Shown piece after piece: positions 37,864 through 45,728 of a stretch of 64,000 nucleotides of DNA; within the stretch, counting starts at the first letter, position 1; every line of letters starts with the position of its first letter. The position numbers were made by a program, and so were the translations under genes. The stretch is from Pseudomonas sp. HR96. GTDB lineage: Bacteria; Pseudomonadota; Gammaproteobacteria; Pseudomonadales; Pseudomonadaceae. Location: contig NZ_CP139141.1 of the NCBI RefSeq assembly GCF_034059295.1, forward strand, positions 248,001 through 312,000. The letters are read 5' to 3'. The notes under the pieces were generated by a model, which was not told the DNA's origin, ran no database searches, and was given only the letters and a program-made list of their open reading frames with translations.

Positions 37864-39159
37864 ATGGCTTTCGATTCAGAGTACATCAAGGGCACCGCGC
37901 AAAACCTCGCCGACTACGAGGTGCGTCGCGCCTTCCTCAGGGTCCAGCGCAACGAGACCCGGGTCAAGACTCAGCTCGATGGCCTGAACGCGCTGGACAA
38001 GGCCCTCAAGGCCCTGAGCAGTGCCGTCAAGGACATGAAAAAGGCCGACAAGGGCATGCTGGTCAACAGCGCGACCTTCAGCAAGCCCGACTTCGCCTCG
38101 GCCACGGTCGGGGCGTCGGCGGTGGCCGGCAGCTATGACTTCTTCGTCGAGCAACTGGCCAGCCGGCACCAGCTGGCGGTCAGCGGCCTGCGCCCCGAAG
38201 ACCTCGGCAGCGGCACCCTGACCCTCAGCCAGGACGGCAAGAGCTTCGACATCGACATGACCGGCATCGACAGCCTCGAAGCACTGGCCGCACAGATCAA
38301 CGGCGCCACCGACAACAGCGGCCTGAAGGCCACCCTGGTGCGTACCGGCGGCGAGGTGTCGCTGGTGCTGTCGAGCGACAAGACCGGCGCCGCGCAGGCC
38401 ATCGGCGTCAGCCACAGCGGCACCTCGCCAGGCTTTGCCGGGGCCATGGACGGCGCCACCGAGCTGGCCGCCGCGCAGGACGCCAAGGTCCGCCTGGGCG
38501 GTGAGAACGGCCTGCTGCTGACCAGTACCAGCAACACCTTCGACCAGGTCATCGACGGCGTCAGCCTGACTTTCAGCAAGGCCCACGCGCCTGGCGATAC
38601 CCCACTGACCGTGGAAATCGCCCAGGACAAGAGCGCGACCCGGGAAAAGGTGCAGGCGTTCGTCGACGCCATCAATGGCCTGCTGGGCGAGTTCGACAGC
38701 CTGACCGCCAGCGGCGGCAAGGGGGGCGAACGCGGCGCGCTGGCCGGCGACGCCAGCATCCGTTCGATGGAGAGCCTGCTCGGTGGCTTGCTGCGCGGGC
38801 AATACGACGGCGTCAGCCTGATGCAGTTCGGCATCGTCGCCGACGCCAAGGGCAAGCTGACCATCGACAGCAAGAACTTCGAAAAGGCGGTCGCCGCCGA
38901 CCCCGAGGCCTTCGAGAAGCTGTTCAGCGGCGAAGGCAACCTGTTCGATGCCCTCGACAAGCAGTTGGCCACCTATAGCGCCAGCGGCGGCCTGATCAAG
39001 TCGCGCAAGGACAGCCTCGATGCGCAGATGCGTCGGGTCGATGCCGAGACCGAGCGGCTCGAAAAGCAGCACGAGATGTTCTACCAGCGTTACCTCAAGC
39101 AGTACTCGAACATGGCCCGCATCATCGCGTCGATGGAGGCCACCTATGGCATGTTCTGA
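37864..39159 (+). CDS. fliD: FliD (LafB), filament cap protein
   Basis: The 431-residue cap protein has coiled N- and C-termini and central FliD domains (~60-240 and 250-400), with the terminal segment YLKQYSNMARIIASMEATYGMF. ATG 37864 is preceded by AGGAG. The 208 bp in front of it include a short A/T-rich stretch (37765-37800) that probably holds the promoter; no consensus could be fixed. Confidence 0.92.
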   Translation: MAFDSEYIKGTAQNLADYEVRRAFLRVQRNETRVKTQLDGLNALDKALKALSSAVKDMKKADKGMLVNSATFSKPDFASATVGASAVAGSYDFFVEQLASRHQLAVSGLRPEDLGSGTLTLSQDGKSFDIDMTGIDSLEALAAQINGATDNSGLKATLVRTGGEVSLVLSSDKTGAAQAIGVSHSGTSPGFAGAMDGATELAAAQDAKVRLGGENGLLLTSTSNTFDQVIDGVSLTFSKAHAPGDTPLTVEIAQDKSATREKVQAFVDAINGLLGEFDSLTASGGKGGERGALAGDASIRSMESLLGGLLRGQYDGVSLMQFGIVADAKGKLTIDSKNFEKAVAADPEAFEKLFSGEGNLFDALDKQLATYSASGGLIKSRKDSLDAQMRRVDAETERLEKQHEMFYQRYLKQYSNMARIIASMEATYGMF

Positions 39160-39186
39160 CCTGCCTGTCCCGGCCGGAGCCCGGTC

Positions 39187-39564
39187 ATGAGCGGCTACGA
39201 CGACTACCGCTGCGTCGACCTGGAGTCGCGCGCCACGACAGCGTCGCCCTACCAGCTGGTGCTGTTGCTGTACGACGGCCTGCTCGAAGAGCTGGAGCGT
39301 GTGCGCGGGCATATTCAGGGCCGGCGGTTCGAGCTCAAGGGCCGCTCGCTGGAAAAGTGTCTGGGCATTCTCGACGGGCTCGATGGCGCGCTCGACCACC
39401 AGGAGGGCGGCGAACTGGTGGCCAGTCTCGAACAGCTCTACGACTACTGCCGTCGCCGCCTGTGCGAAGTCAGCGTGACGCTGTCGCTCGACAGCCTGGA
39501 CGAAGTGGTGCACCTGCTCGGCCAGTTGCGGCTGGGCTGGGAGGCTGTGCATGCCAGTCGTTGA
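39187..39564 (+). CDS. fliS: FliS (LafC), flagellin export chaperone
   Basis: A 125-residue four-helix chaperone that keeps flagellin unfolded before export. SPYQLVLLLYDGLLEELERVRGHI (~20-43) is the FliS signature. It overlaps the next gene by 14 bp. Confidence 0.92.
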   Translation: MSGYDDYRCVDLESRATTASPYQLVLLLYDGLLEELERVRGHIQGRRFELKGRSLEKCLGILDGLDGALDHQEGGELVASLEQLYDYCRRRLCEVSVTLSLDSLDEVVHLLGQLRLGWEAVHASR

Positions 39565-39862
39565 AAACCTGTTGACGCAGTTCGATGCCCAGCTGCAGCG
39601 CGCCCTGGCCGACGCTGACTGGGCCGACATCGCGCGCCTTGATCAGGGCATCCGCAGCTGCCTGGAGCGCCTACCCGCCACGCACGAGCTGTCGGCACCC
39701 AGCCGCGCGGCGCGCCAGCGCCTCAAGCGCCGGCACGGCCTGGCGATGGCGGCGTGCGTCGCGGAACGCGAGCGTTTGCGCCGGTTGCTCGAGCGCCAGC
39801 GCGACCAGGCCGAAGCCCAGCTTGCCTATCGCTCAATCGATCTCTACCGCGACGAGGAATGA
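39551..39862 (+). CDS. FliT/LafD-like small flagellar protein
   Basis: A 103-residue, highly charged helical protein located between fliS and fliK, where lateral systems encode LafD and polar systems FliT (the FliD chaperone). Sequence similarity to FliT is only general (helical, R/E/L-rich), so the function rests on position. Confidence 0.65.
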   Translation: MPVVENLLTQFDAQLQRALADADWADIARLDQGIRSCLERLPATHELSAPSRAARQRLKRRHGLAMAACVAERERLRRLLERQRDQAEAQLAYRSIDLYRDEE

Positions 39863-39865
39863 TCC

Positions 39866-40906
39866 GTGGCTATCACCCCGGGCGCCATGGCGCCTACCCC
39901 CTTGCTGTCCGCTCTGCCCGAGCCGGTATCAGCTGCGCCACTGCCGACGCTGGACTGGGCGCCGTTTTTTTACCCGCCTGCGGAGGTCGCGCACACCGAT
40001 GAGCAGGCGGCGCTCGTCGAGCCTCTGGAGCAGGCCGACCCGCTCGAAGCAGCGCTGCCCGGCCCGGTCGACCCGCAGCTGTGGCTGGCGACGGTGCAGG
40101 TCATGCGCGAGGCCAGTGTCGTCGCCCGCAGCGCGGGTCAGGCTCCGGCACCCTTGCCATTGCCGGTACCCACGTCGGTGACGGCCCCGGCCCCGAGGCA
40201 GGAGTCCCCGGCTGTGGCGGTCCCGGCCCTGGTTCCGGTTCCGGTCCCGGCAGCGCCTGCCCACCGTGCGCCACTGCCGGTTCAAGCCGAGCCCGCTACG
40301 ACCCTGCCCAGGGTAGCCGTGGCCGCGCGGCCGCTGCCTGACGCTGCTGTCTCGCTGGCTGCGGTCACCACGCCTGCCGAGGCGCCACCCGTCGCACCGC
40401 CGCCGGGCGCAGCGCCGGTCTTGAGCGCTGCGGCGTTTGCCGGCGGGCTCGCGCCAGCCCCGACCGCCGCCAGCCCGTTGCCCGTCACCGCGCCGCTGCA
40501 TCCCGAGGCGCGGTGGGGCGAGCAGATGATCCAGACCCTGGAAGGCCAGGTGCGGCTGCAGCTCGAGCAACGGGTGCAGCACGCCACTTTGCGCCTCGAC
40601 CCGCCGCAGCTGGGCAGCCTGGAGATATCGGTCAGCCATCAGGACGGGCGCGTGCAGGTGCACATCAACGCCAGCCAGGGCGAAACCGGCAAGTGGCTGG
40701 CGCAGAGCGCCGAGCGCCTGCGCCAGGAATTGGCCGAGCACAGCTTCAGCCAGGCCCAGGTCACGGTCTCCAGCGACGGCCAGGGCCGCCAGCACTCGCC
40801 CCGGCAGCCGCGTTGGGCGCTGCCCGAGGCGATTACCGAGCAACCCGGGGTCGCCGCCGAGCATAGCGCTCGGGCAGTCGGCAGCGATGTGCTGATCACC
40901 GTCTAG
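39866..40906 (+). CDS. fliK: FliK (LafE), hook-length control protein
   Basis: The 346-residue ruler protein has a long A/P-rich disordered region (1-215) and a C-terminal switch domain (~220-310) with LRLDPPQLGSLEISVSHQDGRV, the FliK signature. The start is GTG 39866 with GAGGA upstream. It interacts with FlhB to end hook export. Confidence 0.9.
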   Translation: MAITPGAMAPTPLLSALPEPVSAAPLPTLDWAPFFYPPAEVAHTDEQAALVEPLEQADPLEAALPGPVDPQLWLATVQVMREASVVARSAGQAPAPLPLPVPTSVTAPAPRQESPAVAVPALVPVPVPAAPAHRAPLPVQAEPATTLPRVAVAARPLPDAAVSLAAVTTPAEAPPVAPPPGAAPVLSAAAFAGGLAPAPTAASPLPVTAPLHPEARWGEQMIQTLEGQVRLQLEQRVQHATLRLDPPQLGSLEISVSHQDGRVQVHINASQGETGKWLAQSAERLRQELAEHSFSQAQVTVSSDGQGRQHSPRQPRWALPEAITEQPGVAAEHSARAVGSDVLITV

Positions 40907-40946
40907 CGCATCGCGCTTGTTCATCTTTCCGCCATCGAGGCCTTTC

Positions 40947-41405
40947 ATGACTCTGCAACGCATCATCCTTGCCCTGCTCGGCGTCAACCTGGTGTTGACC
41001 GTGGGCAGCGGCCTGTTCAACTACCAGCAGATCAGTGCCGTGCGCGACGCTACCCAGGCGCCCCTCACGACTGCGGGGGGCGGTGCAGCGGGCGATTACG
41101 CCTTCCATACCGTCGACAAGATCATCTTCAACCTGCAGGACCGCGGCCGCGAACACTACTTTGTACTCGACCTGGCCTTGCAGACGCCGCCCGCGCAAAA
41201 CCCGGCCAGGCTCAAGCAACTGGAGCCAATGGTGCGCAGCACGGTGGTCGCTCACCTGGCGCAGATGGACTTCGCGCAACTGCGCGCGCTGCCCATCGCC
41301 CAGTTGCAGGAACGCCTGCAGGCGGCGTTGGCCGAGGACTTCGCCGGCAAGCAACTGGACCTGCCGTTCAGTGCCGTGCTGGTCAGCAAACTGATAGTGC
41401 AGTGA
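40947..41405 (+). CDS. fliL: FliL (LafF), stator-associated membrane protein
   Basis: A 152-residue protein with one N-terminal membrane helix (~4-22) and a periplasmic FliL domain (~50-150) that ends LVSKLIVQ. ATG 40947 follows GAGG. It supports stator function at high load. Confidence 0.87.
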   Translation: MTLQRIILALLGVNLVLTVGSGLFNYQQISAVRDATQAPLTTAGGGAAGDYAFHTVDKIIFNLQDRGREHYFVLDLALQTPPAQNPARLKQLEPMVRSTVVAHLAQMDFAQLRALPIAQLQERLQAALAEDFAGKQLDLPFSAVLVSKLIVQ

Positions 41406-41411
41406 CCGGCC

Positions 41412-42137
41412 ATGGCCACCTCCGATGCGCGGGCAGCGCGCACCTACCCCGACCCGTCAGGCATCTTTGCCCCCGGCGAGGAGCAGCGCTGGCTGTTGCG
41501 TTACCTGCCGCTGGTCAAGCGCATCGTCAACCAGCTGTCCTTGCAGGCGACCCAGGCGCTGGCCCGCGAGGACATGGAACAGATCGGCCTGCTCGGCCTG
41601 CTCGAAGCGTTGCGCCGATATGGCGTACCGGATGAACAATTTGGCCGTTTCGCGGCGCTGCGCGTGCGCGGCGCCATTCTCGACGAGTTGCGCCGCCAGG
41701 ATTGGCGCCCGCGCCCGGTGCGCCAGTGCGCCCACCGTGTACGTGACGCTGAACGGGCGTTGCGCAAGTGCCTGGGGCGGGTACCGCGCGACGAGGAAAT
41801 TCGCGTCAGTGCCGGCCTCGACGAGGCGCAATACCAGGACCACCTGCGCGCCGAGGCCGCCGAAGCCCTGCATAGCCTGGACGAGCTGCTGGCCAGCGAT
41901 CCCGGTGCGCTGCCCGGGGTGTCGCAGGACTTCGCCGCCGGGCTGCTGGACGAGCGCCTGTTGAGCCAGGCGCTGGCGGTGCTCGATGAGCGCGAGCGAC
42001 GGGTGCTGAGCTTGTACTACCAGCACGAGATGAGCCTGCGCGAAATCGGCCTGGTGCTGGAGGTGAGCGACGCCCGGGTATGCCAGCTGTGCAAACAGGC
42101 GATCAACAAGGCTGCGGCCTTTCTTTCCACTCAATGA
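41412..42137 (+). CDS. fliA: FliA (LafS), flagellar sigma-28 factor
   Basis: The 241-residue sigma factor has region 2 (~28-95; LPLVKRIVNQL, EDMEQIGLLGLLEAL, RVRGAILDELRRQDW), region 3 (~100-160) and region 4 (~180-238; LSLYYQHEMSLREIGLVLEVSDARVCQL). It would direct late genes of this locus such as flagellin, under FlgM control. Confidence 0.93.
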   Translation: MATSDARAARTYPDPSGIFAPGEEQRWLLRYLPLVKRIVNQLSLQATQALAREDMEQIGLLGLLEALRRYGVPDEQFGRFAALRVRGAILDELRRQDWRPRPVRQCAHRVRDAERALRKCLGRVPRDEEIRVSAGLDEAQYQDHLRAEAAEALHSLDELLASDPGALPGVSQDFAAGLLDERLLSQALAVLDERERRVLSLYYQHEMSLREIGLVLEVSDARVCQLCKQAINKAAAFLSTQ

Positions 42138-42158
42138 GTCGTTGCAAGCGAGGTAGTC

Positions 42159-43031
42159 GTGCAAAAAGTTCTGGGCGCGGTTTTCATTCTGATCTGTGTG
42201 CTGGGCGGCTATGCCATGGCCGGCGGCGAATTGCATGTGCTCTGGCAACCGGCCGAGATGATCATCATCCTGGGGGCCGGCCTGGGCAGCCTGGTGGTGG
42301 GCAATCCCAAGGAGGTGCTGCTGGAGATGTGGCAGCAGATCCGTGGTGTGTTCAGTTTCAAGCGACGCGGCGAGGCCTTTCAGCGCGAGTTGCTGATGCT
42401 GCTCTACGAGCTGCTCGAAATGGTCCAGGCCGGGGGCCTGAAGACCCTTGACGAGCATATCGAGGAGCCGGAGAACAGCGCGCTGTTCGCCCGCTACCCG
42501 CTGATCGCCCAGGAGCGCAATCTCATGGCCTTCATCGCCGACAACTTCCGCCTGATGGCCATGGGCAAGATCAGCGCCCACGAGCTCGAAGGCTTTCTGG
42601 AGCAGGAACTGGGGGCCATGGAGGAAACCCTGCTGCTGCCCTCGCGCTCGCTGCACAAGCTGGGCGAAGCGATGCCCGGCTTCGGCATTCTTGCGGCGAT
42701 CATGGGCATCATCATCACCATGGGCAGCATCGGTGGCTCGGTGGCGGAGATCGGCGAGCATGTGGCGGCCGCTCTGGTCGGCACCTTCCTCGGTATCTTC
42801 TTCTGCTATTGCCTGATGGACCCATTGAGCAATGCCATGGCCCAGCGCATCAAGACCGAGCTGTCGGCCCTGGAGTGCGTGCGCACCACGTTGGTGGCGC
42901 ACGTGGCCGGCAAGCCGACGCTGCTGGCGGTGGACGCCGGGCGCAAGCTTATCGAACAGGACGTCAAGCCGGCCTTCCGGCAGCTGGAGACCTGGGTCAA
43001 CCAATACGAGGAAACCAGGGGGAGCGCATGA
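42159..43031 (+). CDS. motA: MotA (LafT), proton-driven stator subunit
   Basis: A 290-residue membrane protein with four helices. The last two (~175-225) contain the MotA signature PGFGILAAIMGIIITMG, and the cytosolic loop (~50-165) contacts FliG. The start is GTG 42159 with CGAGG. It overlaps motB by 4 bp. Confidence 0.92.
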   Translation: MQKVLGAVFILICVLGGYAMAGGELHVLWQPAEMIIILGAGLGSLVVGNPKEVLLEMWQQIRGVFSFKRRGEAFQRELLMLLYELLEMVQAGGLKTLDEHIEEPENSALFARYPLIAQERNLMAFIADNFRLMAMGKISAHELEGFLEQELGAMEETLLLPSRSLHKLGEAMPGFGILAAIMGIIITMGSIGGSVAEIGEHVAAALVGTFLGIFFCYCLMDPLSNAMAQRIKTELSALECVRTTLVAHVAGKPTLLAVDAGRKLIEQDVKPAFRQLETWVNQYEETRGSA

Positions 43032-43918
43032 AACGCAAAGCCGACGCCGGCCATGAGATCATCATCAAGCGCCAGGCCAGGAAAGGTCATCAAGCGGCGC
43101 ACGGTGGGGCGTGGAAGGTCGCTTTCGCCGACTTCACCCTGGCCATGATGGCGCTGTTCATGGTGCTGTGGATCGTCCAGCCGCGGGTCGACGAGCAGAG
43201 CCGGCCAGAACGCGAATATGCCCATATCGCCCTGTTCAGCGAGGGTGCCGGGGTCTTTGATGGCGTGGTCAGGGTGCCGCTGGAGCTGGACGGGATTCCG
43301 GTGTCGCGGGTGCCGTCGTCGCTACCCGAGCCGGCCTCCCAGACCACCGCCGGCGCGCCGGACGTCCAGCACCGACCCTCGCCGCAGGAACAGGAACGCG
43401 CGGCCCTGGAGAGCCTGGCCGAGCTGCTGGCGCGGCTGGCGGAACAGCAGGACGCTGCGGTCAACCTGGAGGTGCAGGTCGTGCCGCAGGGCTTGCGCAT
43501 CCTGATTCGCGACGACGCCCAGCGCGCCATGTTCGCCCGCGGCAGCGCGCGCCTGGAGCCACGCTTCGAAACGCTGCTGCAAGGGCTGGCCAGGCTGCTG
43601 GCGGGAATACCGAACAAACTGATCGTCAGCGGCCATACCGACTCGGCGGCGTATCGCCGTGCCAGCCGCTATGACAACTGGAACCTGTCCGGCGAGCGCG
43701 CCCTGCGCGCCCGTGACGTGCTGGTGGGGGCAGGGCTGGACACCGCCAGCCTGCTGCAGGTGTCGGCGCAGGCAGACGTCATGCCGCTGTTGCCCGACGA
43801 CCCGCAGAGCGGCCGCAACCGCCGTATCGAACTGCTGGTGCTGACCCGCGACGCCGAGCGGCTGTACCGCCAGCTGTTTGGCAACGACAGCCCTCAGGCC
43901 GTCTACCCGCAGGCCTGA
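43028..43918 (+). CDS. motB: MotB (LafU), stator subunit with peptidoglycan-binding domain
   Basis: The 296-residue partner of MotA has a single membrane helix (~32-50) with the proton-accepting Asp35 (VAFADFTLAMM) and an OmpA-type peptidoglycan-binding domain (~170-285, LIVSGHTDS). It is the last gene of the rightward flagellar operon and converges with the leftward regulator 12 bp away. Confidence 0.93.
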   Translation: MKRKADAGHEIIIKRQARKGHQAAHGGAWKVAFADFTLAMMALFMVLWIVQPRVDEQSRPEREYAHIALFSEGAGVFDGVVRVPLELDGIPVSRVPSSLPEPASQTTAGAPDVQHRPSPQEQERAALESLAELLARLAEQQDAAVNLEVQVVPQGLRILIRDDAQRAMFARGSARLEPRFETLLQGLARLLAGIPNKLIVSGHTDSAAYRRASRYDNWNLSGERALRARDVLVGAGLDTASLLQVSAQADVMPLLPDDPQSGRNRRIELLVLTRDAERLYRQLFGNDSPQAVYPQA

Positions 43919-43930
43919 GCCCGGCCCTGC

Positions 43931-44392
43931 TCACTGCTGGGAGGCGCGCAGGCGCGTCCACAGGCGATTCAACAGCGAAGCCTGAGCATGGACGCTCTCG
44001 GCCGCCTGCTCGGTCGCTGCGTCACCTTGGGGCGCCGCCAGCGCGGCGGGGTTGAGCAGGTAGCCGCGACGCGGCAGCGTCTGGATGATGCGCCGCTGCT
44101 TTTCGTCACCGAGCAATTGGCGCAGGGTGTAGATCTGCTGGCTCAGGCTACCCTGGCTGACCACGCGGTCGGCCCAGGCGTAGCGCAGTAGTTCCATGCG
44201 CGAGATCACCTCGCCCGGCTGTTGCAGCAGGCGCTCGAGTACGCGGCTGCCGGCGTAGCCAAGGTCCACCCGGCGTAGGCCACCGGGGTTGCGCAGCTCC
44301 AGCTGGTACAGCTGTGAATCGAACTGGGCGAAGCCACCGGGGTAGCCGGTTTTGATTGTTAACAAACGATGCTGTAACGATCGGGCGTTCAT
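43931..44392 (-). CDS. OmpR/ToxR-type winged-helix regulator
   Basis: A 153-residue protein whose residues ~30-115 form a Trans_reg_C winged helix (SRVLERLLQQPGEVISRMELLRYAW and RRIIQTLPRRGYLL). There is no receiver domain, and no membrane helix in the ~35-residue tail. It lies directly downstream of the flagellin gene in the same orientation, where E. coli Flag-2 encodes the membrane regulator LafZ. It may be a soluble LafZ-like regulator of this locus, but that is inference. Confidence 0.75.
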   Translation of the reverse strand: MNARSLQHRLLTIKTGYPGGFAQFDSQLYQLELRNPGGLRRVDLGYAGSRVLERLLQQPGEVISRMELLRYAWADRVVSQGSLSQQIYTLRQLLGDEKQRRIIQTLPRRGYLLNPAALAAPQGDAATEQAAESVHAQASLLNRLWTRLRASQQ

Positions 44393-44488
44393 TTGATGAC
44401 TTCCTGTTTTTTGTCACTGTTCTTTGCTACTCCATTTTCCACTGTACCTCGGAAAAAGCCTCTACGAAGTCTCTGAAAAATGCGGATA

Positions 44489-44520
44489 TAAAAAAACCCC
44501 CGATCGCTCGGGGGTCTTTT
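44489..44520 (-). terminator. Strong intrinsic terminator of the flagellin gene
   Basis: ACCCCCGA-TCGC-TCGGGGGT is a perfect 8-bp stem with a 4-base loop, with a 7-base A-run before it (a T-run on the leftward transcript) and TCTTTT after it. It lies 22 bp beyond the flagellin stop and could work in both directions. Confidence 0.9.
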
Positions 44521-44542
44521 GTCACCGGGTGTACAAACGTTG

Positions 44543-45421
44543 TCAGCCCAGCAGCGACAGCACCAGCTGCGGCATCTGCGAGGTCTGCTTGAGCATGCTG
44601 ATGCCCGACTGCACCAGCATGTTGTTCTTGGTCATGCCGACACTCTCCTTGGCCATGTCGGCGTCGAGGATGCGCCCCTTGGCCATCTCGGTGTTGTCCT
44701 GCATGTTGGCCTGGTTGTTGATGATATGGCCGAGGCGGTTGATGTTGGCGCCGAGCTCGCCGCGCAGGGCGCCGACGTTGTCGAGCTGGGTGCTGATCGT
44801 CGCGATCATGTCTGCCGCGCCGGAGCCGGTGATTTCAGAACCGCTGGCGCTAGGCGTACCGCTGACGAACTGGTTGGACACATCCGAGAGGCCATCGATC
44901 AGGCCGCTGACTGCGCTCGAGACGTTGACGGTCAGCTGCTCCTCCTTGGTGGCACCGACCTGGAAGTTCACCGCGTTCTTGAACTTGCCGGTCGTACCGT
45001 CGATGCTGAACAGCTTCTCGCCGCCGAAGGCGGTGTTGCTCATGACATTGGCCAGCTCCTTGCCCAGGGCATCGTATTCACGCTGCATGGAGGTGCGATC
45101 GGCGGTTGAGTTGGTGTCGTTGCCCGACTGGGTGGCCAGGTCCTTCATGCGCGACAGGATGTCGGTCATTTCATTGAACGCGCCTTCGGCGGTCTGCAGC
45201 AGCGAGGTGGCGTCGCCGGCGTTGCGCATGGCCACTTCCATGCCGCGCGACTGCGCGTTCAGACGCGTGGCGATCTGCAGGCCGGCAGCGTCGTCGGCGG
45301 CGCTGTTGACGCGAAAGCCGGTGCCCAGCCGCTGCTGGTTGGTGGCCAGCATGTTGCTGCTCTTGTTCAGCGAGGTCTGGGTCATCAACGACGAGTAGTT
45401 GGTGTGGATGGACAATGCCAT
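44543..45421 (-). CDS. lafA: Flagellin (LafA-type)
   Basis: A 292-residue filament protein with conserved N- (1-135) and C-terminal (~205-292) helical D0/D1 regions, ending MPQLVLSLLG. A short S/T-rich centre (~140-205) is the probable O-glycosylation zone. The flg22-equivalent stretch (residues 30-51) differs from the canonical epitope at four positions (S4G, S7F, I9V, K13A). GGAAA precedes ATG 45421. It is transcribed alone, ends in a strong terminator and is divergent from the glycosylation cassette. Confidence 0.94.
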   Translation of the reverse strand: MALSIHTNYSSLMTQTSLNKSSNMLATNQQRLGTGFRVNSAADDAAGLQIATRLNAQSRGMEVAMRNAGDATSLLQTAEGAFNEMTDILSRMKDLATQSGNDTNSTADRTSMQREYDALGKELANVMSNTAFGGEKLFSIDGTTGKFKNAVNFQVGATKEEQLTVNVSSAVSGLIDGLSDVSNQFVSGTPSASGSEITGSGAADMIATISTQLDNVGALRGELGANINRLGHIINNQANMQDNTEMAKGRILDADMAKESVGMTKNNMLVQSGISMLKQTSQMPQLVLSLLG

Positions 45422-45434
45422 GGGCGGTTTCCTT

Positions 45435-45477
45435 GTTCACAAGTTGAGGGTGTGAACCGGCGGCAAAAGCGCCGGTT
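45435..45477 (-). promoter_or_regulatory. Two adjoining hairpins in the flagellin mRNA leader
   Basis: GTTCACA/TGTGAAC (45435-45457, 9-base loop) and AACCGGCG/CGCCGGTT (45455-45477, 7-base loop) are perfect stems sharing three bases. The first lies 2 bases from the GGAAA ribosome site, so they could affect translation or mRNA stability. Confidence 0.5.
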
Positions 45478-45673
45478 GGACAACAGAGGCGACGGCGCAG
45501 CTGGCAGAGTTAAATGGCGGCGACTGCGCTTTGCAGCCCTTTGAGTGAAGGGGAAGCCGAGGTTCCGCTCCAGGCGTCGAGGCACCGGGTGATGGGGAAG
45601 CGGCGAGGTCCAAGACCTGCGCAGATGATGGAAAAAATAAAGCCAAATCAATGAGTTGTGATTGATTGGTGGA

Positions 45674-45690
45674 TTGGCATGACGCCTGCT
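45674..45690 (+). promoter_or_regulatory. Sigma-54-type promoter of the glycosylation cassette
   Basis: TTGGCATGACGCCTGCT fits the -24/-12 consensus TTGGCACG-N4-TTGCW with exact GG-N10-GC spacing. The expected start is near 45701, 28 bp before the first gene. Activation by the LafK-type protein is inferred. Confidence 0.5.
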
Positions 45691-45728
45691 CGGTGCTCCC
45701 GGAGCCTTTTCCGGACGCGCCCGCATTC

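Larger units (their letters stand above)
45422..45728. promoter_or_regulatory. Divergent control region of flagellin and glycosylation cassette
   Basis: 307 bp without a gene. On the flagellin side are two adjoining hairpins in the probable leader; on the cassette side is a sigma-54-type promoter. No clear sigma-28 consensus was found for flagellin. Confidence 0.55.

Noticed and set aside
45505..45545. Possible sigma-28 promoter of flagellin (TCAAAG ... GCCGCCAT on the leftward strand)
   Set aside because: Only about five of eight -10 positions match, and the spacing is four bases too long.
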